64,000 nucleotides of DNA from Clostridia bacterium (GCA_017465465.1 JAFTWE010000032.1:1-64000); one strand, 5' to 3'. Positions 5,318 through 14,485 are shown, numbered from the stretch's first letter. Made by a program: numbers and translations. Notes: generated by a model from the sequence alone, not told the origin.

Positions 5318-8098
5318 ATGAAAAAGCGAATTTTAAGCGTTATTCTCGCCATCGCAATGCTGCTAACAGCAACACCGCTTATGTCTGTTGCATCAGAAAG
5401 CGAATATGTTTATATCTCTGTAAGCTATGATGATAAATATACCAACGACCAAAGCGGTACACCTATTGCTTATATTCCCGTATCCTTTGAAACACTTAAA
5501 TCTGTTGATTTGAATGAATACGGTCTTTCAGAATATCTTTATGACGAAGACGGTGACGGAGAATATGATATTACCGCTTTACAGCTTATTATCTTCGCTC
5601 ACGAAGAGCTTTACGGCGGTGATTGGAGCGAGGTAACTTTTACAGGTAGTCCCGGTAGCTCATATTTTGCAGGCGGTCTTTTCGGCAGAGACGAAAACCT
5701 CAACTATTATCTGAACGGTCAGTATCCTCTTGCAAGCGAAGGATGGGGTGCAACTTCTGACCAGATTGTTCTTGAAGCAGGCGACTTTATTGACCTTGCA
5801 GGCTTTACAAGCTGGGATTTTTATCAGGACTCGGCATACGGTTTCCATTATTTTGCTGATACAAACGGTGATATAACACATTCTTATACCGCAGAAACAG
5901 CCAAGGCTTGCGACATCAAGCTTATAAAGGGCACAAAGGATTACGAATACAATTCTGTTTTCCTTGAAATTCCTGATTACGAAGTACATTACGGTACAGC
6001 TCTTTACAACAAAACCGGCAGCGTTACAACTGATGACAGCGGTTGTGCATCAATCACTTTCCCCTCTGCCGGAAAATGGTATTTATGGGTTGACGGCGGT
6101 TACGGTAACGAATATCCCGATTCAATCGTTTCTGCTCCCGGCTATGCAGAGGTAACAGTTACATCGGCGGATGCTCCCCGTGAGCCTCAGGATGTAAGCG
6201 CTGTACTTAACGCTACAATGGCACAGCTTGCTGATACAGTAAAAGAACCTGCTTTCGGTACTGACGCAGGTGAATGGACTGTTCTCAGTCTTGCACGCGG
6301 TGAATATTTTGAAAAGAACAGCACATATTTTAATGATTACTACAACCGTATTGTTTCAACAGTAAATGAAACAGCTTCATCGGTTAATATGAACGGTGCA
6401 CTCCACAAAAATAAATCAACTGAAAATTCCCGCCTGATTGTTGCTCTTTCATCAATCGGTAAGGATGCAACTGCTGTGGGTAATTGGAATCTTGTTGAAG
6501 CTTACAGCCTGAACGGTTTTGATTGGATTAAAAAGCAGGGTCTTAACGGTACGATATGGGCACTTATCGCGTTGGATTCGGGCAACTATGAAACAAGCGA
6601 TGAAACCATCCGTCAGCAGTGTATTGATTCCATCCTCTCACTTCAGCATGATGATGGCGGTTGGGCATTACAGGCAAACAAGACTTACGCATCTGACCCT
6701 GATGTTACAGGTATGGCGCTTCAGGCTTTGTATCCCTACCGTAATCAGACAGCTGTAGCTGAAGCTTGTGAAAAAGCATTTGATTGTCTTTCTGAAATAC
6801 AGCACGAAAACGGTACATTTGCATCAGGCGGAAGTGAATGCTCTGAAAGCTGTGCATGGGTAATCGTTGCCTGCACAACATGGGGCATCAATCCTGATAC
6901 TGACAGCCGTTTTGTAAAGAACGGAAAATCTGTTGTTGACGGATTGCTTCTTCATTATCTTGAAGATAAGGCACAGTTTGAACATATTGCAGGCGCAGAT
7001 GCAAACGGTATGGCTACTGACCAATCCTGCTACGCTCTTGTTGCCTACAAGCGTTTTATAAATAACAAAACAAATCTTTTTGATATGTCTGATGTTGCAT
7101 TTGATGAAAATGTTGAAATCGTTCCCGGTAAGATGACAGCAACTCTCGGTCTTCCTGCTGAAATATCCGATGAGGTCGGTGAAACTTTCAACGCAACAAT
7201 CAGCATTGACCAGTGGGATAACAAAGCAGGCTACAAGCTTATTGATTTTATTATGAATGTTCCCGAAGGTCTTACAGTTACGGCAGTTACAGCCGAAAGC
7301 CGTCTTTCGGGCGGAACGGTAAATTACAACGTTGAAGAAAGCACAGGTAAGCTCCGTGCAGTTTACTTTGACGCTAACAGCCATAGCGATATCACAGTAA
7401 ACGGAACCACCTTCCCGGCACTTCTTTTCACAGTAACCTTCCGTGTCGATTCCGTAACTGCAGGCGACAAGCTTGGCTTTAACATCAGCGGAATGTCCGT
7501 TAAACTCAATTCAGATTCTGCGGATGAAAACTCTATGATTATCGTTGACATTACGGATGCAAGCGGTACGGTAAATGTTGTAACAGGTATTTCTTATAGT
7601 GCAATGTGTCTCTATGTTGGTGATAATATTGACCTTATCCCCTCGGAGAAAATGGCCGTTGCAGTAGCAGTTGTCGGTGCAAAGGCAGGTGCAAAGCTCA
7701 GCTACAACGACGGCATCAACGGTTATGAATTCAAGTACAGCACAGAAGTCTCTGATAAAACAGGTATTTCAACTTATGTTGCGCTTGTTGATTCTTCAAT
7801 TGATATGGCGAAGTTCGTTGATAAGCAGAATTTTGTTCTCTCTGATGACAACGCTGATGAAATTACATTCGGTGATGCAAACTGCGACGGCGTAATCAAT
7901 GCACAGGATGCTCTCGGTGCAGTTGACTCCTGGCTTCGTAAAACAGATGCACCGTCAGATGACAAGATTCTCGCCCTCAATGTGAACAGTGACAGCAGAA
8001 TCAATACATTTGATGCTCTCGGTATTGTTGAAGCGTTTGTAGACGGCAGTGAATACATTGTTGTTACAAAGGCAGCAACTATTACAGCGAATAACTAA
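5318..8098 (+). CDS. Secreted transcobalamin-like protein with cohesin-like and dockerin modules
   Basis: This is a 926-residue exported protein. A signal peptide covers residues 1-27. Residues 30-170 form a DUF4430-like beta domain (NLNYYLNGQYP, then DQIVLEAGDFIDL), and 190-282 an Ig-like region. Residues 290-585 are an alpha/alpha-toroid of the prenyltransferase/transcobalamin type with repeated helices and motifs such as LQHDDGGWA and DPDVTGMALQALYPY. Residues 605-755 resemble a cohesin (FNATISIDQWDN, VPEGLTVTAV, LLFTVTFRV). A paired dockerin follows at 850-908 (GDANCDGVINAQDAL and NVNSDSRINTFDAL). Intrinsic factor and transcobalamin bind B12 between an alpha/alpha-barrel and a DUF4430-type domain, so B12 capture is the likely role, supported by the riboswitch upstream. 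ATG 5318 follows AAAAAGGAGA. Binding itself is inferred. Confidence 0.8.
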   Translation: MKKRILSVILAIAMLLTATPLMSVASESEYVYISVSYDDKYTNDQSGTPIAYIPVSFETLKSVDLNEYGLSEYLYDEDGDGEYDITALQLIIFAHEELYGGDWSEVTFTGSPGSSYFAGGLFGRDENLNYYLNGQYPLASEGWGATSDQIVLEAGDFIDLAGFTSWDFYQDSAYGFHYFADTNGDITHSYTAETAKACDIKLIKGTKDYEYNSVFLEIPDYEVHYGTALYNKTGSVTTDDSGCASITFPSAGKWYLWVDGGYGNEYPDSIVSAPGYAEVTVTSADAPREPQDVSAVLNATMAQLADTVKEPAFGTDAGEWTVLSLARGEYFEKNSTYFNDYYNRIVSTVNETASSVNMNGALHKNKSTENSRLIVALSSIGKDATAVGNWNLVEAYSLNGFDWIKKQGLNGTIWALIALDSGNYETSDETIRQQCIDSILSLQHDDGGWALQANKTYASDPDVTGMALQALYPYRNQTAVAEACEKAFDCLSEIQHENGTFASGGSECSESCAWVIVACTTWGINPDTDSRFVKNGKSVVDGLLLHYLEDKAQFEHIAGADANGMATDQSCYALVAYKRFINNKTNLFDMSDVAFDENVEIVPGKMTATLGLPAEISDEVGETFNATISIDQWDNKAGYKLIDFIMNVPEGLTVTAVTAESRLSGGTVNYNVEESTGKLRAVYFDANSHSDITVNGTTFPALLFTVTFRVDSVTAGDKLGFNISGMSVKLNSDSADENSMIIVDITDASGTVNVVTGISYSAMCLYVGDNIDLIPSEKMAVAVAVVGAKAGAKLSYNDGINGYEFKYSTEVSDKTGISTYVALVDSSIDMAKFVDKQNFVLSDDNADEITFGDANCDGVINAQDALGAVDSWLRKTDAPSDDKILALNVNSDSRINTFDALGIVEAFVDGSEYIVVTKAATITANN

Positions 8099-8108
8099 CT
8101 GATTATTA

Positions 8109-8135
8109 AGGGGTGGGACTGACACTCCCACCCCT
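8109..8135 (+). other. Intercistronic hairpin in the B12 operon
   Basis: A perfect 10-bp GC-rich stem (AGGGGTGGGA with TCCCACCCCT, 7-nt loop) between the binder and the cohesin gene. No T-run follows. It could protect the upstream message or lower downstream expression, giving more binder than anchor. Confidence 0.6.
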
Positions 8136-8150
8136 CTTAGGAGAATGAAT

Positions 8151-8777
8151 ATGAGTAAAAGCAAATTGGAACCGAAAACAAAAAAGAGAATAAAAATTGG
8201 TATCTCAATCGGCGTTTTACTGCTTTTGTTGATACTGATTCTCCTTTTTTCATTCTGCGGTGAAAACCCGTTCGGCAAACCTACACTTACAATAGAAACT
8301 CCGCAGAAAATCAGCCTTTCCGAAACAGATGAAATCACCCTCGATGTGACAATATCATCATTCGGTGAAGCTAAATACCCTGCGGCAAGCATGAGCATTG
8401 TATTTGACCCGTCAAGGCTTGAGTTTATAGGTATAGAAGAAGGTAATGTTTTTATCCGTAATGACGGTGAAGAGATTGAACAAAGACTACCGAACTGGAG
8501 CTGTAACCCGACTCAATGCAACAAAACGGGTAAAATCAACATTATGTACCTTGATACAACAGGCGGAAAGAATGCGTTTGACAAAGACTTGCTTGCAAAG
8601 GACGACAATGTTGTGCTTCGCCTGAAATTCCGTTTCAGAGGAAGTCTTCGCAAAGGCGATGTATGTGACCTTGTTTTCGAAGATGTTGTTTTTGCGGCAT
8701 CAGACGAAACACAAAGTCTGGCAATGACAACCGGTACACTTAATGTCAGAAACGGCAAAATTGTTATAGGAGATTAA
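8151..8777 (+). CDS. Membrane-anchored cohesin protein
   Basis: This is a 208-residue protein. A short basic cytoplasmic segment is followed by one membrane helix at residues 16-36, and the rest is extracellular. Residues 45-205 read as one cohesin-like beta-sandwich: TDEITLDVTISSFGEAKYPAASMSIVFDPSRLEFIG is the typical opening (split here between two strands), and VVLRLKFRFRGSLRKGD and DLVFEDVVFAA match later strands. Cohesins bind dockerins. The preceding gene encodes a dockerin protein and this one could tether it to the membrane. ATG 8151 is preferred over ATG 8145 because AGGAG (8139-8143) then sits 7 nt away. Eight nucleotides or fewer separate it from the lipoprotein gene. Confidence 0.75.
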   Translation: MSKSKLEPKTKKRIKIGISIGVLLLLLILILLFSFCGENPFGKPTLTIETPQKISLSETDEITLDVTISSFGEAKYPAASMSIVFDPSRLEFIGIEEGNVFIRNDGEEIEQRLPNWSCNPTQCNKTGKINIMYLDTTGGKNAFDKDLLAKDDNVVLRLKFRFRGSLRKGDVCDLVFEDVVFAASDETQSLAMTTGTLNVRNGKIVIGD

Positions 8778-8778
8778 A

Positions 8779-9909
8779 ATGAAAAGAATAATATGTTTAA
8801 TATTAGCCTTCGTGCTTCTTATGACAACTACAGCCTGCAGTGGTAATTTCACACAGGTTAACCTTAATGAACCCATAGCTATTCCGGAAAACGGTATTGT
8901 TGAGAAAAGTGTTTTAGATAGAGTCAAAAACGAGAATGCTATCGCCACATTCACAGGTTCATCAAATGATATTAAATACGAATGGACAGTTTTCGGCAGT
9001 GATATCAATGAAACAAAGGATTTAAATTTATCAGTTGTCCTGAACAAATCAGATAAAGGCGTAAAGGTCAATTTTACCGAAACGAAGGATTTTGGTTTTC
9101 CTGCATTGCTTTCCATTCATATCAAAGAAAAATGGTCAGCAGACAGTGCAACCGCTTTTAACGGCGGCAAGGGTGTTTATTCTGTTTCTGTAACAGGAAG
9201 TAAAACAAGTATTCTGAATATATCTGTAAATAAGATTGTTCCTGAAATTGAAATTTTACCTGATGAAACAAATTATACAGAAGACACCACTGCAGAAAAT
9301 ACAAATCCGACAGGAAACGATTCTTCAGATACTACAACCACCAACGGGAAAGACAATTATCTTTCAGGTGTGCAGAACTCTGATGACAGAGTTTATTCTG
9401 ACGGTACAGCAACAGGAAAGGATAAATATGACACTGACCCTGTACCCGAAGGAAAGCCTATGCCCGTTGAGCCTGAAAATCAGGAAATCAACAACAAAAA
9501 GACATATACCTGCACCTTTTCCGTTGAATGTTCAACAGTCCTGAATAACCTTTCTGACCTTGATCCTGATAAACGACACCTGGTACCTTCAGACGGTGTT
9601 ATTTTACCGCCCACGAAAGTGACATTCTATGAAGGTGAATCAGTCTATGATGTGCTTCAGCGTGTTTGTAAGGAAAAGAACATACATATGGAATCCTCAT
9701 GGACACCTGTTTATAACAGTGCCTATATCGAAGGCATAAACAATCTTTATGAATTTGACTGTGGCGAGCTTTCAGGATGGATGTACCGTGTTAACGGATG
9801 GTATCCCAATTATGGTTGCTCCCGTTATCAGCTTGCAGACGGCGAAAAAGTGGAATGGCGTTATACATGTGACCTCGGTAACGATGTCGGTCGTGAAGGA
9901 ACTTGGTAA
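8779..9909 (+). CDS. DUF4430 lipoprotein, likely B12-binding surface receptor
   Basis: This is a 376-residue lipoprotein. The signal peptide ends in the lipobox TTAC, with the lipidated Cys at 20. Residues 30-155 form a beta-rich domain, 160-240 a Thr/Asn/Asp-rich linker, and 245-376 a DUF4430 domain. That domain shows SVYDVLQRVCKEKN, GELSGWMYRVNGWYPNYG and the terminal DGEKVEWRYT pattern. DUF4430 is the domain corresponding to the C-terminal cap of transcobalamin and intrinsic factor. Its position between a transcobalamin-like protein and an ECF importer, under a B12 riboswitch, points to surface capture or handover of cobalamin. The start follows the cohesin stop almost directly (AGGAG in the overlap). 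Confidence 0.8.
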   Translation: MKRIICLILAFVLLMTTTACSGNFTQVNLNEPIAIPENGIVEKSVLDRVKNENAIATFTGSSNDIKYEWTVFGSDINETKDLNLSVVLNKSDKGVKVNFTETKDFGFPALLSIHIKEKWSADSATAFNGGKGVYSVSVTGSKTSILNISVNKIVPEIEILPDETNYTEDTTAENTNPTGNDSSDTTTTNGKDNYLSGVQNSDDRVYSDGTATGKDKYDTDPVPEGKPMPVEPENQEINNKKTYTCTFSVECSTVLNNLSDLDPDKRHLVPSDGVILPPTKVTFYEGESVYDVLQRVCKEKNIHMESSWTPVYNSAYIEGINNLYEFDCGELSGWMYRVNGWYPNYGCSRYQLADGEKVEWRYTCDLGNDVGREGTW

Positions 9910-9914
9910 AATTT

Positions 9915-10805
9915 ATGAGAGATTCATTTTCAGAATATCATCCTTTTATAAATTTAATATATTTTGGATTTACGATAAGCTTTTCTCTTGTGCTGACACA
10001 CCCGTTGGCACAAGGGATTTCTCTCGTGTGTGCGGTTATTTATGCAGCAAGTATAAATGGGAAGAAAAGCGTGATGTTTCTTTTGAAATACTGTCTGCCA
10101 ATGGTGCTTCTGACTGCATTCATCAACCCTGCGTTCAATCACGCGGGGGCAACAACTCTGCTGTATTTTCCCAACGGTAACCCACTTACCTTGGAGAGCA
10201 TTCTGTACGGATTTTCTGCAGGTGTAATGATTATTACAACGCTGATGTGGTTTTCGTCGTCCAACAGAGTGATGACAACGGACAAGTTTATCTATCTTTT
10301 CGGCAAAGTTATTCCTGCTTTGTCACTTGTGCTGAGTATGTCTTTAAGATTTGTTCCTAAATTCAAATCGCAGATGCAGACTGTCACTGAAGCACAAAGA
10401 AGCATCGGCAAAGATGTCGGGAACGGAAGTCTTTTCGAAAGGACAAAGACGGCAATTCACATATTTTCAATTATGATAACATGGTCGCTTGAAAACGCCA
10501 TTGAAACGGCTGACAGTATGAAAAGCCGCGGATACGGTTTAAAAGGCAGAACTGCTTTTTCGATTTACCGATTTGAAGAAAGAGACAAATACGCTCTTAT
10601 ATGGCTTTCTTTCTGTGGATTGTTTATCATTGCGGGGACTTTGCTTAACGCTTTCGGCTTCAGATATTTCCCGGATATTCGTTATGCTGCATTTGATATG
10701 ACAACAATACCTTTCTATTGTGTATATTCCGCACTTTGCATTACACCCGTGATATTAAACTACAAGGAGGAGAAAAAGTGGAAAATTTCAGTTTCAGAAA
10801 TGTAA
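9915..10805 (+). CDS. ecfT: ECF transporter transmembrane component (EcfT/CbiQ family)
   Basis: This is a 296-residue integral membrane protein with about six hydrophobic segments. The coupling region carries the family motif with the Ala/Ser-Arg-Gly box: ADSMKSRGYGLKGRT near residue 200. This is where EcfT contacts the two ATPases. EcfT joins the ATPases to the vitamin-binding S component. ATG 9915 is chosen; a TTG 12 nt earlier overlaps the preceding gene. The gene runs into the ATPase gene, overlapping it by 28 nt. In this operon it most likely serves cobalamin uptake. Confidence 0.88.
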   Translation: MRDSFSEYHPFINLIYFGFTISFSLVLTHPLAQGISLVCAVIYAASINGKKSVMFLLKYCLPMVLLTAFINPAFNHAGATTLLYFPNGNPLTLESILYGFSAGVMIITTLMWFSSSNRVMTTDKFIYLFGKVIPALSLVLSMSLRFVPKFKSQMQTVTEAQRSIGKDVGNGSLFERTKTAIHIFSIMITWSLENAIETADSMKSRGYGLKGRTAFSIYRFEERDKYALIWLSFCGLFIIAGTLLNAFGFRYFPDIRYAAFDMTTIPFYCVYSALCITPVILNYKEEKKWKISVSEM

Positions 10806-13420
10806 GCTTCGCATATCCTGAGCAGGAAAACAAAGCTCTTCGTAATATCTCCTTTGAGGTAAATCAGGGTGAATTTCTGATTCTCTGTGGTCCGTCAGGC
10901 TGCGGCAAATCAACACTTTTGCGTCACCTCAAAACCTGCCTTACACCTCACGGTGTGCTCGACGGTGAAATTCTGTTTAACGGCAAAGCACTTAATGAGG
11001 TTGACGAAAGAACACAGGCACAGAAAATCGGCTTTGTGCTTCAGTCTCCCGAAAATCAGGTGGTAACCGATAAGGTGTGGCACGAGCTTGCTTTCGGACT
11101 TGAAAGCCTCGGGCTTGATACACCCACAATCCGCCGCCGTGTGGCAGAGGTTTCTGCATTCTTCGGTATTGAAAATTGGTTCTATAAGAATGTAACCGAG
11201 CTTTCAGGCGGTCAGAAACAGCTTCTCAGCCTTGCTTCGGTTATGTGTATGAATCCGAAGATACTTGTTCTCGATGAACCTACAGCACAGCTTGACCCTA
11301 TTGCCGCTTCTGATTTCCTCGCTCTTCTCGGCAAAATCAACCGTGAGCTCGGTATAACGGTTATTCTTACCGAACACAGACTTGAAGAAGCTTTTCCATT
11401 TGCAACAAGAGTTATTGTTATGGAGAAAGGTGAAATTATCAGTGATGATTCTCCCGAAAAAGTGGGACTTCATCTTCGTGATAAGGACAACGGAATGTTC
11501 CTTGCTATGCCGACAGCGATGAGAGTGTGGGCAGGCGTTGAAACAAAGCTTGACTGTCCGATTACTGTGCGTGACGGTAGTGAGTTCCTGACTGAAAGAA
11601 GCAAAAAAAAAGCACTTCTTCCCCTTGAAAGGGAAAAAGTGCATACATATACTGACAAAATAACTCTTGAGTGTGATGAAATATGGTTCAGATACGAAAA
11701 AGACCTGCCTGATGTTATAAAAGGTTTTTCTCTCACTCTGCACAAGGGTGAATTTTATGCAATTCTCGGCGGTAACGGTGCAGGTAAAACAACAACGCTG
11801 AAAGTGATTTCGGGACTTCGCAAGGCTTACCGAGGTAATGTAAAAGCAAACGGTAAGGTTGGAATGTTACCGCAGAATCCGCAGGCACTTTTTGTAAAAA
11901 GAACTGTGCGGGAGGATTTATATGAGGCTCTCAGTAATGTAAAAATCTCAAAGAAAGAAAAGGATGAGCAGGTTTCCCGTGTAGTTGGTCTTTGCTCGCT
12001 GACCGATTTTCTTGACCGACATCCTTATGACATTTCAGGCGGTGAACAGCAAAGAACCGCACTTGCAAAGGTTCTTCTTACCGCACCCGATATACTTCTT
12101 CTCGATGAGCCGACAAAAGGCTTTGATGCAGAATTCAAGGTAGTATTTGCGGATATTATCGGTAAACTGACAAATCAGGGCGTAACCGTGCTTATGGTCA
12201 GCCATGATGTGACCTTTTGTGCAGAATATGCACACAGATGCGGTATGTTTTTTGACGGTAATCTTGTCGCAGAGGGCACTCCCCGTGAATTTTTCTCAGG
12301 CAACAGCTTCTACACAACATCTGCAAACCGTATGGCAAGGCACCTCATTCCCGATGCGGTAACGGTTGATGAAATCATTGCTTGCTGTGGCGGAGAGATT
12401 AAGGAAAAAGAATGTGCAGATGAAACAACACCTTTGCCTGAGCCTACCCCGAGAAGTGTAAATTTCAAGCCTGAACCACTTAAACTATGGCGTAAAATTC
12501 TTGCTGCAGCATCAGGGCTTGTTTCATTAGCTGTGTTTTTCTATGCAACAGGAATTACCGATTTATCAGCACTTATAAATTCTTCGGGCATAAGTGAAGC
12601 GGGTAAAAACCAATTATGGCTTTACGGGATTTTGTTTGTTGCTCTTACCGTGTTTATGATTGCAATCGGAAGACGGAGCGAACCGCCGCTTATAGTGCAG
12701 ACACCGAAAGAAAAACGGAACTTAAGCAAGCGGACAATTGTGGCATCTGTTGCTATATTGCTCTTTATTCCGCTGACCATATTTGCAGGAATTTTTTATC
12801 TCGACAACCGACAGTATAATATTGTTGCTTTGCTTGTTCTTCTTGAGTGTATGTTGCCGTTTATTCTCGTGTTTGAGGGTAGAAAGCCTAAGGCAAGAGA
12901 GCTTGTAACGATTGCCGTGCTTTGTGCAATCGGAATAGCAGGCAGAAGCCTTTTCTTTATGCTTCCGCAGTTTAAGCCGGTTCTTGCACTTACAATAATC
13001 GCAGGTGTTGCTTTCGGCGGAGAAGCGGGATTCCTTGTAGGAGCCGTTACAATGCTTCTTTCAAATATGCTGTTTTCTCAAGGACCGTGGACTCCATGGC
13101 AGATGTTTGCAATGGGTATTATAGGTTTTCTTGCAGGAATTCTTTTCAAAAAAGGATGGCTTCGCAGAACACGGGCATCACTTGCCGTTTTCGGTGCATT
13201 TGCCGCTGTTGTTATTTACGGAGGAATAATGAACCCTGCATCAATGTTTATGTATTCGTCACAGTCAATAACAGTTAAAGCCTTGATGGCATATTACATT
13301 TCGGGTCTTCCTATGGACCTGGTGCACGGCTTCGGAACTGTAATATTTATTATGCTCGCTGCCGAGCCGATGCTCGAAAAAATGGACCGTATCAAAGTAA
13401 AATATGGGTTGGTTGAGTAG
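10778..13420 (+). CDS. EcfA-EcfA'-S fusion: two ATPases plus a cobalamin-type S component
   Basis: This is an 880-residue three-part protein. The first ABC ATPase has Walker A GPSGCGKST (38-46), LSGGQ (142-146) and Walker B ILVLDEPT (162-169). The second has GGNGAGKTT (331-339), SGGEQ (420-424) and ILLLDEPT (439-446). From about residue 490 there is a membrane region: two helices, then a five- to six-helix block (KARELVTIAVLCAIGIAGRS, FGGEAGFLVGA, QGPWTPWQMF) typical of ECF S components of the CblT kind. GTG 10778 is the start, just after AAGGAGGAG. ECF importers normally use separate A, A' and S chains, so the single-chain layout is unusual. With EcfT upstream the importer is complete. Cobalamin specificity rests on the riboswitch and on the S-domain resemblance. 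Confidence 0.85.
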   Translation: MENFSFRNVSFAYPEQENKALRNISFEVNQGEFLILCGPSGCGKSTLLRHLKTCLTPHGVLDGEILFNGKALNEVDERTQAQKIGFVLQSPENQVVTDKVWHELAFGLESLGLDTPTIRRRVAEVSAFFGIENWFYKNVTELSGGQKQLLSLASVMCMNPKILVLDEPTAQLDPIAASDFLALLGKINRELGITVILTEHRLEEAFPFATRVIVMEKGEIISDDSPEKVGLHLRDKDNGMFLAMPTAMRVWAGVETKLDCPITVRDGSEFLTERSKKKALLPLEREKVHTYTDKITLECDEIWFRYEKDLPDVIKGFSLTLHKGEFYAILGGNGAGKTTTLKVISGLRKAYRGNVKANGKVGMLPQNPQALFVKRTVREDLYEALSNVKISKKEKDEQVSRVVGLCSLTDFLDRHPYDISGGEQQRTALAKVLLTAPDILLLDEPTKGFDAEFKVVFADIIGKLTNQGVTVLMVSHDVTFCAEYAHRCGMFFDGNLVAEGTPREFFSGNSFYTTSANRMARHLIPDAVTVDEIIACCGGEIKEKECADETTPLPEPTPRSVNFKPEPLKLWRKILAAASGLVSLAVFFYATGITDLSALINSSGISEAGKNQLWLYGILFVALTVFMIAIGRRSEPPLIVQTPKEKRNLSKRTIVASVAILLFIPLTIFAGIFYLDNRQYNIVALLVLLECMLPFILVFEGRKPKARELVTIAVLCAIGIAGRSLFFMLPQFKPVLALTIIAGVAFGGEAGFLVGAVTMLLSNMLFSQGPWTPWQMFAMGIIGFLAGILFKKGWLRRTRASLAVFGAFAAVVIYGGIMNPASMFMYSSQSITVKALMAYYISGLPMDLVHGFGTVIFIMLAAEPMLEKMDRIKVKYGLVE

Positions 13421-13506
13421 GAGTTATAAATAAAGTAAGTTGTTTATTCCTTAGAAAAACTTTTAGCAAACTACCTGTTTTTTAACAATATTACATATAG
13501 GAACAT

Positions 13507-14419
13507 ATGAACGAACAAAATAACAAATTGATAGAGTACTGTGGTCAGTTCTATAACCAATCTGAATATGTAACAAATGTTTCATAATCGCAGATACATA
13601 GGTGAATACAGGTGCCGTGATATTATTCAGCCGAATGGAATTCCTGCAATAGTTCCGTTAGATTTGTTTGAAAAAGTTCAGGACAGAATGGCACAAACGA
13701 AAAAAGCACCTGCAAAACATAAGGCAGAAGATGACTACCTACTTTCGCCGAAGTTATATTGCGGAAAATGCAACAGACTTATGGTAGGAGAAAGCGCAAC
13801 AAGCAAAACTTCAAAAAAATATCATTGTTACAAGTGTTCCGGTATTAAAAAGTTCCATGATTGCAACAAGAAAACAATCGGAAAAGATGCACTTGAAGCG
13901 ATTGTTTTAAAACAAATCGAAAATGTGTATATGGATGACAATCTGATTGAAAAGATTGCCAATGAAGTTCTGAAAGAACAGGCTAAAGAAAACACAACAT
14001 TGCCTCTTCTCAAAAAGAAATATGCCGAAACCGTGAAAGGTATCAGCAATATGCTTGATGCCATACAGAACGGAATACTGACAGAATCGACTAAAGAGAG
14101 GCTTGAATCATTAGAGCTGCAAAAAGCCGATTTATCACTGAAAATCACAAAAGAAGAACTCGAAAGACCGCTGTTAACTAAAGAGTAGATTATTGAATGG
14201 CTAAAAGATTTACGAAAGTACGGAACAAAGCGTTTAGACCATAAACGAAGACTGATAAATACTTTTGTTAACTCAGTTTATCTGTATGACGATAGAATTG
14301 TCATCAATTTCAACTACAAGGACGGCGCAAAAACCGTCCGGGTAGATAAGGTTAAAAATTTACTCCTGAGTTCGGATTCTAATGTATATGCTCTGCCAGA
14401 AACGGTTACCGAAAGGTAG
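13507..14419 (+). pseudogene. Large serine recombinase, C-terminal remnant with internal stop
   Basis: From 13577 the frame encodes the recombinase domain (MFHNRRYIGEYRCRDI, GIPAIVPLDLFEKVQDR), then the zinc-ribbon (LYCGKCNRLMVGES, CYKCSGIKKFHDCNKK), then a coiled coil. A TAG at 14186 interrupts it. The same frame continues without a break to 14419 (IIEWLKDLRKYGTKRLDHKR, then INTFVNSVYLYDDRIVINF), so the TAG most likely replaced a Gln codon. The whole N-terminal catalytic resolvase domain is missing, and 13421-13576 holds only degenerate sequence. Large serine recombinases integrate and excise mobilizable and conjugative elements. This one is dead and marks a former element end on the far side of the B12 operon from the relaxase. 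Confidence 0.88.
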
Positions 14420-14429
14420 CCGTTTTTTT
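14403..14429 (+). terminator. Terminator after the recombinase remnant
   Basis: An 8-bp stem CGGTTACC/GGTAGCCG (one G-U) with a GAAA tetraloop and a run of seven T. The end of the recombinase frame lies inside it. Confidence 0.8.
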
Positions 14430-14443
14430 ATATGCTGAATAGA

Positions 14444-14475
14444 AAAACCATCCGCTATGGATGGTTTTTGTTTTT
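14444..14475. terminator. Terminator, mainly for the esterase operon
   Basis: A perfect 10-bp stem AAAACCATCC/GGATGGTTTT with a 5-nt loop. Runs of T follow on the plus strand and a shorter A/T run on the minus side. It sits right after the esterase stop codon on the minus strand. Confidence 0.7.
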
Positions 14476-14485
14476 ATAAGGTTAT

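Noticed and set aside
6824..7384. Minus-strand frame of 186 codons inside the B12 binder gene
   Set aside because: Shadow of the dockerin protein gene; Cys-rich nonsense translation without RBS.
13507..13587. Short gene of 26 codons before the recombinase remnant
   Set aside because: Too short and without similarity; it overlaps the recombinase frame and is probably degenerate sequence of the lost N-terminal part.
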